Notes: generated by a model from the sequence alone, not told the origin. 64,000 bases of DNA from Arthrobacter sp. StoSoilB22 (GCF_019977315.1 NZ_AP024652.1:1116001-1180000), one strand, 5' to 3'. Shown: positions 27,183-36,166, counted from the first letter of the stretch. Numbers and translations: made by a program.

Positions 27183-27440
27183 TTGTCCATCATGAAGAAC
27201 CCGCTAGTTTCCGGAGACGCTGCCGCAATCCCCAACCGCAGCGGAAACGTATCCGGTCTGCTCCAATCCGGTGGTCACTATTTCCACTGCGGCGAGCCCA
27301 TGGCATTTGCCGAATCCTCCGCCCGTAGCGTCTACGCGCCCATGACCACCGAAGACGTGGACGATGGCCTGCTGGATGTGTACTTCACGACCCGTGTCAT
27401 CCATTGCAGGTGCGGCTTCCGGATGGAGCTGCCCGTCTGA
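27183..27440 (+). CDS. Small Cys-containing hypothetical protein
   Basis: An 85-residue protein from TTG at 27183, where GAGGAG is 8 bases upstream; ATG at 27192 is the alternative. It carries two possible metal-binding knuckles, YFHCGEPM and HCRCGFRMELPV, separated by ~50 residues. No family is recognised. The 236-base gap to the divergent dehydrogenase contains the promoters of both genes. An imperfect inverted sequence around TAATAAGCATCCTGATTGTT at about 27103-27122 lies in it. Confidence 0.6.
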   Translation: MSIMKNPLVSGDAAAIPNRSGNVSGLLQSGGHYFHCGEPMAFAESSARSVYAPMTTEDVDDGLLDVYFTTRVIHCRCGFRMELPV

Positions 27441-27464
27441 GAACCCGGAATCGTTTCGAGATCT

Positions 27465-27488
27465 GTACCTGGGGCACGCCCCAGGTAC
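27465..27488. repeat. 24-bp near-perfect palindrome
   Basis: GTACCTGGGGC and GCCCCAGGTAC (11 bases each) are separated by 2 bases. No T run follows, so it may be a factor-binding site, or a terminator for the 27183 gene. Confidence 0.7.
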
Positions 27489-27577
27489 GCATCCCGGGCA
27501 TCAAGCATTTCACGTACTAAGCCAGCACGGGCCACGAGCGGCGCCCACAGAAGCCGCTCATCAGGGAGGTAACGCAC

Positions 27578-28093
27578 ATGGATACAGGAACACTGGTACT
27601 GATCATCGTGCTGGCCGTCGTCGTCATTGCCGTTGTGATCGCCGCGGTTGTCATCGGGCGACGCAAAAAGGCCGAGGTCAATCGCCGCCGTGCTGAGGAG
27701 CTGCGCGAGAAGGCGGCCGAGGAAGCCATCGGTGCGCACCAGGCAAAAGCCGAATCAGCGCAGGCAGAGGCCGCCGCGCTTCAGGCGGAAGTCGAAGCCA
27801 ACCGGCTCCGGAAGGAAGCGGAAGAACGAGCGCACAAAGCCGGAGAAGCTCACGAACGCGTCGAGGAACATCTCCGTCGCGCCGACAAACTGGATCCGGC
27901 TTCGAACACGGGGAGGTCACATGACGCTGACCTTTCCCGTGACGCTGACCGTACGCAGGGCGCTGACCACTCCCGCGAGGCTGACCACGATCGGTCCAAC
28001 CTAACTGAGGGCGAGCGGCTTACACGGGACCGCGGCGGCCGGGATGGTTCGGCGAATGACAGTCCAACGCGCGAGGGCGGCAGGAACCTGTAG
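27578..28093 (+). CDS. Membrane-anchored coiled-coil protein
   Basis: 171 residues: one N-terminal helix (VLIIVLAVVVIAVVIAAVVIG) followed by RRKK, then an Ala/Glu/Arg-rich coiled coil (about 32-107) and a disordered tail with a degenerate repeat (DADLSRDADRT, GADHSREADHD). The N-in or N-out topology leaves a long soluble domain. GGGAGG lies before the ATG. It sits between small stress-like genes; similar proteins occur near CsbD genes in actinobacteria, which is only a contextual hint. Function is unknown. Confidence 0.7.
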   Translation: MDTGTLVLIIVLAVVVIAVVIAAVVIGRRKKAEVNRRRAEELREKAAEEAIGAHQAKAESAQAEAAALQAEVEANRLRKEAEERAHKAGEAHERVEEHLRRADKLDPASNTGRSHDADLSRDADRTQGADHSREADHDRSNLTEGERLTRDRGGRDGSANDSPTREGGRNL

Positions 28094-28116
28094 CTTCAAG
28101 GGACGGAGGTAGGGGC

Positions 28117-28737
28117 GTGAGCATTGTGGTGAGGCGAACAGGTCAGGCGGAACGCTCTACCGGGTCGAAACCGAACCGGCATGCGGTAGACGTGGTCTTA
28201 GGACACCTGGGTGAGATCGGCCCCGCTGTGGCGGCCCTCCGTCGCGAGTCTTCGCGGCTCGCCGAATGGGGCGAGGAGTTGGCGCGTGTCAGGTTGCGCG
28301 GGGGGTGCGTCTTCGCCGCAGGCAGCGACGGATCTTCGCACGAGGCGCAGAGGTTCACCTCAGAGCTGAACGCGCACGATCCTGTGGAGGGGTCCGGTTT
28401 CAAAGCCATCTCCATCACCAAAAGCGCTGCCGGCTCTAACGGCAGCGGAAGCATGGGAGCTCAGATATCCACCCAGGTGCGAGCGGGTGACATAGTGGTC
28501 CTTCTCGCTGCCAGGGGGATCACCGAGGAGCTCCGTGAAGCTGCAGCCGCGGCGAAATCAAGAGGTGCACGGGTCTGGGCGCTCACGGGCAAGGAGTCCA
28601 AGGACCTCGCCCAGTCGGTCAACGAGTCAATATGCATCGACACGGATCCTCCTCATGCAGAAGAAGCTCACCTTGTGGCGGTACTGGCCCTGTGCGAGTG
28701 CTTCGAAGATGCCTTGAAAAGCGTCGAACCGGAGTGA
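28117..28737 (+). CDS. SIS domain protein (phosphoheptose-isomerase-like)
   Basis: A 206-residue protein resembling GmhA/DiaA-type SIS domains: an N-terminal helix, FAAGSDGSSHEAQRFTSEL (the sugar-phosphate loop), GDIVVLLAARGITEELREAA, and SICIDTDPPHAEEAHLVAVLALCE near the end. SIS proteins bind or isomerise phosphosugars; the heptose role is not expected in a Gram-positive without LPS, so the substrate is open. GGAGG lies before the GTG. It is 23 bases downstream of the coiled-coil gene, so cotranscription is likely. Confidence 0.78.
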   Translation: MSIVVRRTGQAERSTGSKPNRHAVDVVLGHLGEIGPAVAALRRESSRLAEWGEELARVRLRGGCVFAAGSDGSSHEAQRFTSELNAHDPVEGSGFKAISITKSAAGSNGSGSMGAQISTQVRAGDIVVLLAARGITEELREAAAAAKSRGARVWALTGKESKDLAQSVNESICIDTDPPHAEEAHLVAVLALCECFEDALKSVEPE

Positions 28738-28749
28738 GTCCTGATTTTC

Positions 28750-28828
28750 CATCACAGTCGGTGTGATGTCCGACTCCTTCGGAATAGTTGCAGACGCCAT
28801 GCAGTTGCCCAAGGTGAACCTGATTCAC
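28750..28828 (+). promoter_or_regulatory. Inverted repeats before the Old Yellow Enzyme gene
   Basis: CATCAC-N7-GTGATG (28750-28768) and GTGAA-N5-TTCAC (28814-28828) lie in the 108-base leader. The second is 17 bases before the start codon. Either could bind a redox or electrophile-sensing repressor; no such regulator is adjacent. Confidence 0.4.
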
Positions 28829-28845
28829 TCTGAAAGGAACTGCGC

Positions 28846-29916
28846 ATGCTGTTTACCCCCCTGGCCCTCGGCGAGCTTGAACTTTCCAACCGTCTGGTGA
28901 TGGCACCCTTGACGCGTCTACGCGCAGGTCAGAACGGTGTGCCGGGTTCATTGATCGCTGAGCATTACCGGCAGCGGGCTTCCCTTGGGCTGATCGTCAG
29001 CGAAGGCACCTACCCGACGTTCGCAGGCCAGTCGTACCCGGGGCAGCCAGGGCTTGTCACGGAGGAGCAAATTGCGGGCTGGAAGAACGTCACCGACGCA
29101 GTCCACGCCGAAGGTGGCCGCATCTTTGCCCAGGTCATGCATGGCGGCCGCGTTTCACACGCCGACATCACCAACGGCCACGAGATCGTGGGCCCCAGTG
29201 CGGTGGCCATCGAGGGCGAAGTTCGCACGCCCAACGGCAAGCAGCCCTACCCGGTGCCGCGCGAACTTCGCACAGACGAGCTTCCGGCGGTTATTCAGGA
29301 AATTGTTACCGCGTCCAAGAACGCTATCGAGGCAGGATTCGACGGCGTTGAACTCCACTCCGCCAACGGTTACCTGCTGCACGAATTCCTTGCGCCGAAC
29401 TCGAACGTTCGCACGGACAGCTATGGCGGCTCCCCGGAGAACCGGGCCCGTTTCGTGATCGAGACCGTCAACGCCGTGGTCGAGGCTCTCGGTGCCAACC
29501 GGGTGGGCATCCGTATTTCCCCAGAGCACAATGTGCAGGGAATCGCCGAAATCGACGCCGACGACGTCCGGGCCACATACGAAGTGCTGGTTGACACCAT
29601 CGCTCCGCTGAACCTGGCGTACTTGAGCATCCTCCACCATGACCCTAAGAGCTCCTTGGTGCAGGACCTCCGCGAGCGCTTCAACGGCACGTTCCTGGTA
29701 AACACAGGCTTCAGCGAGATCACCACCCGCGATGAAGCCTATGCAATCATCGAAGACGGACTCGCCGACGCAGTGGTGGTGGGACGCCCCGCCATAGCCA
29801 ATCCCGATCTCGCCCGTCGCTGGCGCGAAAGCCTGCCGCTCAATGAGCCGGACGCTTCCACCTTCTACGCCGACGGTGCCGAGGGTTACACCGATTACCC
29901 GTTCTACGCCAACTAA
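28846..29916 (+). CDS. Old Yellow Enzyme family alkene reductase (NemA-like)
   Basis: A 356-residue FMN-dependent TIM barrel. MAPLTRLRA, the barrel core GRIFAQVMHGGRVSH, GFDGVELHSANGYLLHEF and SYGGSPENRARF are standard OYE motifs, and VVVGRPAIANPDL marks the phosphate-binding end. These enzymes reduce activated C=C bonds, nitro compounds or nitrate esters with NAD(P)H. GAAAGGA lies before the ATG. Monocistronic, with a strong terminator downstream. The natural substrate is unknown; detoxification is the usual role. Confidence 0.92.
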   Translation: MLFTPLALGELELSNRLVMAPLTRLRAGQNGVPGSLIAEHYRQRASLGLIVSEGTYPTFAGQSYPGQPGLVTEEQIAGWKNVTDAVHAEGGRIFAQVMHGGRVSHADITNGHEIVGPSAVAIEGEVRTPNGKQPYPVPRELRTDELPAVIQEIVTASKNAIEAGFDGVELHSANGYLLHEFLAPNSNVRTDSYGGSPENRARFVIETVNAVVEALGANRVGIRISPEHNVQGIAEIDADDVRATYEVLVDTIAPLNLAYLSILHHDPKSSLVQDLRERFNGTFLVNTGFSEITTRDEAYAIIEDGLADAVVVGRPAIANPDLARRWRESLPLNEPDASTFYADGAEGYTDYPFYAN

Positions 29917-29954
29917 GAACCCCGCGCACTTTTAGCGCAAAGTACTTCAGCAAG

Positions 29955-30000
29955 ACCACGACGTCGGCACCCACGCCCGGGTGCCGACGTCGTGGTTTAA
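29955..30000 (+). terminator. Terminator after the Old Yellow Enzyme gene
   Basis: A 17-base stem starting ACCACGACGTCGGCACC around an 8-base loop, followed by TTTAA. A strong intrinsic terminator. Confidence 0.85.
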
Positions 30001-30052
30001 CGTGTGGTCACCCGGATTGTGACAGGGGCGCTGCCCGGCCAGCTGCCGGCGT

Positions 30053-30062
30053 TCCTATAGGA
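30053..30062. promoter_or_regulatory. GntR operator TCCTATAGGA (copy before the regulator)
   Basis: A perfect 10-base palindrome 8 bases before the gntR start codon. An identical copy overlaps the promoter of the downstream catabolic operon (31011-31020). Confidence 0.75.
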
Positions 30063-30070
30063 TTTGTGGC

Positions 30071-30769
30071 ATGGCTGATCCTTCACCGTCCGCTGCCCGC
30101 GCTGGCTTCCCCGTCAGTCGCCAAGTGCTGGCGGACCACGTCTACGAGGCACTCCTTGAGTGGCTGATGGATGGTCGGCTGGAGCCAGGTGCAGCGGTGA
30201 GTATCGACGGGATGGCCCGGGAACTCGACGTATCGCCCACCCCGGTGCGTGAAGCGTTGGCCCGTTTAGAACATACGGGCATGGTGCGGCGCGTGGCACT
30301 AAAGGGGTACCGGGTGGCTCCGGTTTTCACGAGGGAAGACTTCGCTGAACTCATGGAGGCCCGCCTTTCCATTGAGCCGGTCAACGCTCGATTGGCCTGT
30401 TCGCGAATGACGCCCGACGGTCTGGATGCGCTGAAACAGGCCGTGGAGGACCTGAAAACTGCTCCCAGGGGTGGGTCGTTCGCCGAATATCGCAGTTACC
30501 TTGAAGCAGACGAACGATTCCACCAACTCATTGCTGCGCAGGCCAACAACCAATTTCTGCTGGCGGCCTACAACACGCTAGGCGGCCAGATTCAACGCTT
30601 CCGATTGTTTGGGGGAGTGGGCATCACCGACGCTGAGCAAGCGATCGCAGAGCACCAAGCGGTGCTGGACGCCATGACCAGCGGCGACCCTGAGAAGGCA
30701 GCCGCGATGATGGTGGATCACGTGGAGAAGGTCCGCGGCCGCGCCATGGCGGACGCGCCGGAGGACTAA
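30071..30769 (+). CDS. GntR family regulator (FadR subfamily, FCD domain)
   Basis: A 232-residue regulator: an N-terminal winged helix (HVYEALLEWLMDGRLEPG...ARELDVSPTPVREALARLEHTGMVRRV) and a C-terminal all-helical FCD ligand domain with candidate metal ligands in ERFHQLI and the late EHQAVLDA and DHVEKVR. It precedes the catabolic operon by 279 bases and both have the same TCCTATAGGA palindrome, so it probably represses itself and the operon until a pathway sugar or sugar acid binds. The ligand is inferred only. Confidence 0.9.
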   Translation: MADPSPSAARAGFPVSRQVLADHVYEALLEWLMDGRLEPGAAVSIDGMARELDVSPTPVREALARLEHTGMVRRVALKGYRVAPVFTREDFAELMEARLSIEPVNARLACSRMTPDGLDALKQAVEDLKTAPRGGSFAEYRSYLEADERFHQLIAAQANNQFLLAAYNTLGGQIQRFRLFGGVGITDAEQAIAEHQAVLDAMTSGDPEKAAAMMVDHVEKVRGRAMADAPED

Positions 30770-30802
30770 GGCCCACCCTTTCGCCGGGGCCGCGCACGCC
30801 GC

Positions 30803-30882
30803 CCCGTTTCCGCCGTGCGCACCTGTTGGCGGCTCCCACCCGTCCGTGCCTCGCGCCCGTTTCCGCCGTGCGCACCTGTTGG
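30803..30882. repeat. 27-bp direct repeat between gntR and the operon
   Basis: A 27-base sequence beginning CCCGTTTCCGCCGTGCGCAC occurs identically at 30803-30829 and 30856-30882. The 279-base gap (30770-31048) holds this repeat and the operon promoter but no gene. Confidence 0.9.
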
Positions 30883-30985
30883 TGGTTGGTGTCGCAGCCT
30901 TTCGCGCCGGATGCGCCAGAGGTTGCGGGGGCGATCGGCGGGTAGTGGTGCGCGCGGCCGCAGCCAGGAAGTTTCGCGAAAAGGG

Positions 30986-31020
30986 TTGACAGCTTTGCTC
31001 GGTTCGTAAATCCTATAGGA
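30986..31020 (+). promoter_or_regulatory. Promoter and GntR operator of the catabolic operon
   Basis: A consensus -35 TTGACA at 30986-30991 is followed by the palindrome TCCTATAGGA at 31011-31020, which covers the expected -10 region (TAAATC at 31007-31012 is the nearest hexamer). Bound repressor would block RNA polymerase. The same operator precedes gntR. Confidence 0.75.
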
Positions 31021-31048
31021 AACAGGATTCCACGAAGGAGTGATCATC

Positions 31049-32050
31049 ATGGCCTACACCGCCGAGAATTGGCCCATCACCGCGGCCCTCCTGCAGTTCC
31101 CCGGCACCGATGCTGCGGGTCAACACATTAACGACGCCGATGCTTCCGTTTGGGCGGATGTCCTCCAGGAAGTGAAGGACGCAGGTTTCGCCAACGCTGA
31201 CCTCACCGACAGCTGGGTCCGTCCGGGTGATCTCAGCAAAGAGCGCCTTGCCGAGTTCAAGCAGACGGCTAACGAAGTGGGCATTGGCGTGCCGGTGATC
31301 TCCGCCATTCGACGCAGCGTCATTCACCAAACGGACTGGGCGGACAACCTCGCCTACAGCCACCGCACCATCGACGCTGCTGCGGAGCTGGACTGCGAAG
31401 TGGTGTCCTTCGGACTTCACCAAGCCATCACTCCTGAGCAGCAGAAGCAGCTGTGGTTCTGGACCGTGGAGGGGTACAAGGACCCCGTGGGGGACAAGGA
31501 GGCGTGGGGGAACGCCGTCTCCCGCATCCGGGAGCTTGGAAAGCACGCCGCAGACGCAGGTGTCCTCATCTCCTTGGAAATGTACGAGGACACCTACCTT
31601 GGCACCGCCGACTCCTCCGTCCAGCTGGTCCAGGACATCGGCTTGGACAACGTGGGCCTCAACCCGGACCTGGGTAACCTGATCCGCCTGCACCGCCCCA
31701 TCGAGGACTGGCGCGAGATGGTGGCAAAGACCCTCCCGTACTCCAACTACTGGCACATGAAGAACTACATCCGGGACGAAGACGTGGCCCGTGACAGCTA
31801 CATCACCATGCCGGCTCCGATGGAAAGCGGTCTCATCAACTACCGCGAGGCATTCAAATTCGCACTGTCCGTGGGCTTCCAAGGCATCCTCTGCACCGAG
31901 CACTACGGCGGCGACGGACTCAGCGTTACGGCAAGCAACCAGGACTACCTCCGCAGGCACGTCCTGCCCAAGACCGAGGGCTATGAGCTCGGCAAGAGCC
32001 AGGTAGCCCAGGGGCGCCAAGTACCGGCAACGCAGCTCGCAGGAGTCTAG
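31049..32050 (+). CDS. TIM-barrel sugar phosphate isomerase/epimerase
   Basis: A 333-residue AP-endonuclease-2-like barrel. Metal-site residues typical of the family are visible in LISLEMYED (Glu), GLNPDLGN (Asp), YWHMKNYI (His) and ILCTEHYGGDG (Glu). ATG at 31049 is chosen because GAAGGAG ends 8 bases upstream; GTG at 31040 overlaps that signal. First gene of the GntR operon. By analogy to EryC-type tetrulose-phosphate epimerases it may interconvert phosphorylated or free short sugars, but the substrate is inference. Confidence 0.8.
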   Translation: MAYTAENWPITAALLQFPGTDAAGQHINDADASVWADVLQEVKDAGFANADLTDSWVRPGDLSKERLAEFKQTANEVGIGVPVISAIRRSVIHQTDWADNLAYSHRTIDAAAELDCEVVSFGLHQAITPEQQKQLWFWTVEGYKDPVGDKEAWGNAVSRIRELGKHAADAGVLISLEMYEDTYLGTADSSVQLVQDIGLDNVGLNPDLGNLIRLHRPIEDWREMVAKTLPYSNYWHMKNYIRDEDVARDSYITMPAPMESGLINYREAFKFALSVGFQGILCTEHYGGDGLSVTASNQDYLRRHVLPKTEGYELGKSQVAQGRQVPATQLAGV

Positions 32051-32053
32051 AAA

Positions 32054-33808
32054 ATGACACAGATTTTCGACAACCCAGCCGATTTTGCCGATGACGCACT
32101 GGACGGCTTCGTAGCTGCCAACCGTGGCTACGTCGCCCGAGTTGACGGCGGCGTGGTCCGGTCCACCGAGGTCCCCTCCGGCCAGGTTGCCCTGGTGGTG
32201 GGCGGTGGCTCGGGACACTACCCAGCCTTTGCCGGACTGGTTGGCCCAGGCCTGGCAACCGGCTCCGCCTGCGGCAACATGTTCGCCTCCCCGGCGGCCG
32301 GCCAGGTTTACCGTGTAGCCAAGGCGGCCAACGCCGGCGGTGGAGTGCTGCTCAGTTACGGCAACTACGCCGGCGACGTGTTGCACTTCGGCCAGGCGCA
32401 GCTCCGGCTCAACGCTGAGGGCATCGAAACGCGCACTGTCACCGTCACGGACGACATCGCCAGCGCTCCGATCGAGCAACTCGAGAAGCGCCGCGGCATT
32501 GCGGGGGACCTCACCGTTTTCAAGATTGCCGGTGCCGCAGCCGAAGCGGGACTGAACCTTGACGACGTCGAGCGTCTGGCCATCAAGACCAACTACCGGA
32601 CGCGCTCGCTGGGTGTGGCCTTTGATGGTTGCACGCTCCCGGGCGCCAAGGAACCACTGTTCCATGTGCCGAACGGGCAGATGTCGCTCGGTCTCGGGAT
32701 CCACGGCGAGCCAGGAATTTCCGAGCACCCCATGCCCACCGCGTCCGAGTTGGCGGATCTGCTGGTCACGAAGCTGCTCAACGACAAGCCGGAGGACGCC
32801 GGGGACCGCGTCGTCGCCATCGTCAACGGCCTTGGCACGGTGAAGTACGACGAACTTTTCCTGCTGTTCGGCAAGATCGAGAAGCTCCTCACGGCTGCAG
32901 GCCTCACCGTTGTTGAACCCGAGTGCGGCGAGCTGGTGACCAGCCTGGACATGTCCGGGCTCTCGCTGACGCTCCTGTGGCTGGACGAGGAACTCGAGCA
33001 GTACTGGGCTGCGCCAGCTGACACCCCGGCGTTCCGCAAGGGCAGCATGGCGCCCCGCTCACTACGCGCCGAGGCAGCAATCGACGACGCCGAAACCGCC
33101 GACGTCGAACAGCCCACCCCGGCAGCGGCTGAACTCGGTCGGCAGGCCGTGGCCATCCTCGCCCAGGTGCGCGACGTCGTGGTCGAACATGTTGAGGAAC
33201 TCGGCAAGCTGGACGCCATTGCCGGCGACGGTGACCACGGCATCGGCATGCGTCGCGGCGTCGATGCTGCCGCAGCCGCCGGCGAGGCTGCGAACGGTTC
33301 TTCGGTGGCGAGCATCCTGACAGCAGCGGGGGAAGCCTGGAGCGAGCGGGCCGGCGGAACGTCGGGAGCGCTGTGGGGTTCGGCAGTCATCGCGGCCGGG
33401 CAGTCGCTCGGAAACCGCGAAAGCTACACCTCGGAGGACGCGGCCGCCGCCGTAAGCGCCTTCGTCCGCGCCATCACCGAACTCGGCAAAGCCGACCCCG
33501 GGGATAAAACCATGGTGGACGCACTCCTGCCGTTCCGGGACACCTTCCTCACAGAGCTCGACGGCGGGACTCCCGTTGACCGGGCCCTGGCGGTTGCCGC
33601 TGGGGCAGCCGAAATCGCGGCAACCAAGACGGCTGAACTCCGGCCGCTCAAGGGCCGGGCGCGTCCGCTGGCGGAGAAGAGCCTGGGTCACCCTGACCCG
33701 GGTGCTGTGTCCTTTGGCCTGATCGCCGCCAGGATTTCGCAATTTATTGATTCACAACTGGCCACCTCGTCTTCAGCGGCAGCGGCCGGAAACGGAGCAC
33801 GAGCATGA
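32054..33808 (+). CDS. DhaK-DhaL fused dihydroxyacetone/tetrulose kinase
   Basis: A 584-residue fusion. The DhaK half (about 1-330) has [21 protein letters not shown] and the substrate-binding His217 in GLGIHGEPG. The DhaL half (about 365-575) has the Mg-ATP loop [22 protein letters not shown] and [11 protein letters not shown]. This is the ATP-dependent single-chain form, acting on dihydroxyacetone or erythrulose in known members. It begins 3 bases after the preceding stop and overlaps the next gene by 4 bases (ATGA). In this operon it would phosphorylate the ketose made by one of the dehydrogenases. Confidence 0.9.
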   Translation: MTQIFDNPADFADDALDGFVAANRGYVARVDGGVVRSTEVPSGQVALVVGGGSGHYPAFAGLVGPGLATGSACGNMFASPAAGQVYRVAKAANAGGGVLLSYGNYAGDVLHFGQAQLRLNAEGIETRTVTVTDDIASAPIEQLEKRRGIAGDLTVFKIAGAAAEAGLNLDDVERLAIKTNYRTRSLGVAFDGCTLPGAKEPLFHVPNGQMSLGLGIHGEPGISEHPMPTASELADLLVTKLLNDKPEDAGDRVVAIVNGLGTVKYDELFLLFGKIEKLLTAAGLTVVEPECGELVTSLDMSGLSLTLLWLDEELEQYWAAPADTPAFRKGSMAPRSLRAEAAIDDAETADVEQPTPAAAELGRQAVAILAQVRDVVVEHVEELGKLDAIAGDGDHGIGMRRGVDAAAAAGEAANGSSVASILTAAGEAWSERAGGTSGALWGSAVIAAGQSLGNRESYTSEDAAAAVSAFVRAITELGKADPGDKTMVDALLPFRDTFLTELDGGTPVDRALAVAAGAAEIAATKTAELRPLKGRARPLAEKSLGHPDPGAVSFGLIAARISQFIDSQLATSSSAAAAGNGARA

Positions 33809-34287
33809 GCAACAACCAAGGCTGGCGCATCGTCGTCGGCAATGATGAAGCCGGTGTCGAGTACAAGCAGGCGCTCCTTGCCTTGCTTGAAGCGGACCCT
33901 CGCGTTGCGTCCGTCACGGACGTCGGTGTTGGCTTCAACGATTCCACCGCCTACCCACACGTCGCCGTCGATGCCGCGCGCAAGGTGGCCGATGGCGAAG
34001 CTGACCGGGCATTGTTGATCTGCGGTACGGGACTGGGTGTCGCCATTGCCGCCAACAAGGTTCCCGGAATCCGCGCCGTCACAGCCCACGACAGCTACTC
34101 CGTTGAACGGTCCGTCCTCAGCAATAACGCCCAGGTACTGACGCTCGGCCAGCGGGTGATTGGCTTGGAACTGGCCAAAAAGCTCGTAGGGGAGTGGCTG
34201 GACCACCACTTCGACCAAACCTCGTCCTCCGCCGCCAAGGTGGACGCCATCTGCTCGTACGAGCCCGACTACACGAAGGCAGTCTGA
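33805..34287 (+). CDS. RpiB/LacAB-type sugar phosphate isomerase (EryI/DerI-like)
   Basis: A 160-residue member of the RpiB family with the catalytic Cys73 in [15 protein letters not shown] and the [13 protein letters not shown] block. RpiB proteins isomerise ribose 5-phosphate, but operon copies next to DhaK-type kinases act on D-erythrulose 4-phosphate (EryI/DerI). The overlap with the kinase gene supports that reading. A housekeeping RpiB is expected elsewhere in the genome. Confidence 0.85.
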   Translation: MSNNQGWRIVVGNDEAGVEYKQALLALLEADPRVASVTDVGVGFNDSTAYPHVAVDAARKVADGEADRALLICGTGLGVAIAANKVPGIRAVTAHDSYSVERSVLSNNAQVLTLGQRVIGLELAKKLVGEWLDHHFDQTSSSAAKVDAICSYEPDYTKAV

Positions 34288-34289
34288 AC

Positions 34290-35279
34290 ATGACCATTTC
34301 TGAAGCAACCGAGGGCAACGCCACCAACGCAGCCCGGAAGATCGCCGTCGTCGGCTCCGGCTACATGGGCGGTGGCATCGCCCAGGTGCTGGCGCTCGGC
34401 GGAGCGCGCGTTGCGCTGGCCGACGTGTCCGCTGAGGTGGCGCAGAAGAACTACGACCGCCTGCTGGTGGAGTCGGACCAGTTCATCGCGGATGGGCTTT
34501 TCCCTGAAGGTGCCACCGAGATCCTGAAGCAGAACCTGTGGGCTGCCAAGGACATTGAGGAAGCTGTCTCGGATGCGGACTTCATTGAGGAATGCGTTCC
34601 CGAGGTACTGGACATCAAGCACCAGTCCCTGGCCCGCATCAGCGCTGCAGCCCGCCCGGACGCCGTGATCGGTTCCAACACGTCCACCATCTCCATCGCC
34701 GCCCTCGCCGAGGCCGTCACCCATCCGGAGCGCTTCCTCGGCGTGCACTTCTCCAACCCGTCGCCGTTCATTCCCGGCGTGGAGATCATCCCTCACGCTG
34801 AGACTTCTGCCGCGACGGTGGCAGCGTCGCGCGAGCTGGTGCACGCTGCCGGCAAGCAGACCGCCGTCGTCAAGGACGTTACCGGTTTCGTGCTGAACCG
34901 CCTGCAGTATGCGCTGTTCCACGAGGCAGCGCAGCTGGTGGAGCAGGGAATCGCAACAGCGGACGACGTCGACACCCTGGTGCGTACGACGTTCGGCTTC
35001 CGCTTGCCGTTCTTTGGTCCGTTTGCCATCGCGGATATGGCCGGTTTGGACGTGTACAACTTCTGCTACAAGTCGCTGCAGACCGGCTTCCCGGAGCGCT
35101 TCGCGACGCCGAAGATCCTCTCGGACCTCGTGGATGCGGGCAAGCTCGGCACCAAGACCGGCTCTGGCTTCCTCAACGTGCCCGCCGAACGCACCCCGGA
35201 ACTCATCGCCTACCGCAACAAGGCCTACGTCGCCATGCAGAAGCTCATTGAAGAGCTCGGCCCGGCTCCCATCAACTAA
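34290..35279 (+). CDS. 3-hydroxyacyl-CoA dehydrogenase family oxidoreductase
   Basis: A 329-residue protein: NAD-binding IAVVGSGYMGGGIAQVLALGG (N-terminal Rossmann fold), IEECVPE, GSNTSTISI, RFLGVHFSNPSPFIPGVEIIP, then the C-terminal helical domain (VLNRLQYALFHEA). Relatives oxidise 3-hydroxyacyl-CoA, L-gulonate or carnitine. In this operon a sugar or sugar-acid substrate is more plausible. ATG at 34290 is 2 bases after the previous stop; an in-frame extension to 34194 lies inside the isomerase gene and is rejected. Confidence 0.82.
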   Translation: MTISEATEGNATNAARKIAVVGSGYMGGGIAQVLALGGARVALADVSAEVAQKNYDRLLVESDQFIADGLFPEGATEILKQNLWAAKDIEEAVSDADFIEECVPEVLDIKHQSLARISAAARPDAVIGSNTSTISIAALAEAVTHPERFLGVHFSNPSPFIPGVEIIPHAETSAATVAASRELVHAAGKQTAVVKDVTGFVLNRLQYALFHEAAQLVEQGIATADDVDTLVRTTFGFRLPFFGPFAIADMAGLDVYNFCYKSLQTGFPERFATPKILSDLVDAGKLGTKTGSGFLNVPAERTPELIAYRNKAYVAMQKLIEELGPAPIN

Positions 35280-35298
35280 GACCTTCAGGAGAAAACAC

Positions 35299-36063
35299 AT
35301 GACTTTCCCCGCAGAACGCACCGCAATTGTCACCGGCGCCGTTTCCGAACGCGGCATCGGCCGAGCCACCGTCAACTACCTGGCCGCACAGGGCTGGAAC
35401 ATCGGCATCATTGATCTTGATGACGCTGCCTGCAAGATAGCAGCCAAGGAAATCGCCGCGGAATACGGTGTCCAGGCCCACGGCGTTGGCGCCAACGTGG
35501 CCAGCGAAGCCGAGGTCCGCGCCGCTATTGATGAACTGGAAGCTGAACTCCCGCAGATCGTCGCCCTGGCTAATGTGGCCGGCGTCAGCTCACCCGTTGG
35601 CTACCTGGAACTCGAACCCGCTGAGTGGGACCGCGTCCTGAACATCAACCTCAACGGAGTCCACTACGCCACCCGCCGTGTGGCCGAATCCATGGTCAAG
35701 AACCGCATCGGCCGGATCGTGAATATCTCCTCCGTTTCGGCCCAGCGCGGCGGCGGAACGTTCTCCAAAACCCCGTACTCCGTAGCAAAGGCAGGCGTCA
35801 TTGGATTGACCCGCGCTACGGCACGCGAACTTGGCGAGTACGACATCACCGTCAACGCCATCTCTCCGGGGCCCATCGACACCGACATCATGGGCGGAAC
35901 GCTGAGCCAGGAACGCAAAGATGAGCTCACTAAGGACCTTGTAGTGAACCGTGTGGGCTCCACCCGGGACATCGCAGCCGCCATCGCCTTCCTCATCAGC
36001 GAGGACTCCGGCTACATTTCCGGGCAGACGCTGAATGTGGATGGCGGACTGTACATGCACTAG
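35299..36063 (+). CDS. Short-chain dehydrogenase/reductase
   Basis: A 254-residue SDR: GAVSERGIG cofactor loop, D after the second strand (IIDLDD, suggesting NAD), NVAG, catalytic Ser-Tyr-Lys in NISSVSAQRG...PYSVAKAG, and the closing YISGQTLNVDGG. AGGAG lies 7 bases before the ATG at 35299. It is likely the polyol or sugar dehydrogenase feeding the kinase. An in-frame extension to 34909 overlaps the previous gene and is not supported. Confidence 0.9.
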   Translation: MTFPAERTAIVTGAVSERGIGRATVNYLAAQGWNIGIIDLDDAACKIAAKEIAAEYGVQAHGVGANVASEAEVRAAIDELEAELPQIVALANVAGVSSPVGYLELEPAEWDRVLNINLNGVHYATRRVAESMVKNRIGRIVNISSVSAQRGGGTFSKTPYSVAKAGVIGLTRATARELGEYDITVNAISPGPIDTDIMGGTLSQERKDELTKDLVVNRVGSTRDIAAAIAFLISEDSGYISGQTLNVDGGLYMH

Positions 36064-36073
36064 GCGCCTGGCC

Positions 36074-36166
36074 ATGAAGAGCTGGACGAGAGAACGCAAG
36101 ATCTACCTTGCCGTGGGCGTCCTCGCCTGCGCAGTGGGCATGGTGCTCATCTTCTTCCCGCGCTGA
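36074..36166 (+). CDS. 30-residue single-pass membrane peptide
   Basis: A short open frame, MKSWTRERKIYLAVGVLAC then AVGMVLIFFPR, between the SDR and transporter genes. The composition is telling: a basic N-terminus, one clean hydrophobic helix, and a terminal Pro-Arg. It begins 10 bases after the SDR stop with no strong Shine-Dalgarno (GCGCCTGGCC), so translation could be coupled. It could be a small transporter partner. Unproven. Confidence 0.4.
   Translation: MKSWTRERKIYLAVGVLACAVGMVLIFFPR

Noticed and set aside
31013..32728. 571-residue minus-strand open frame
   Set aside because: Opposite the isomerase and kinase genes, which have clear family motifs; composition is typical of a shadow.
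34909..35298. N-terminal extension of the SDR frame
   Set aside because: Overlaps the 3-hydroxyacyl-CoA-dehydrogenase-like gene; Ser/Arg-rich shadow composition. ATG 35299 has a good Shine-Dalgarno and the usual SDR beginning.
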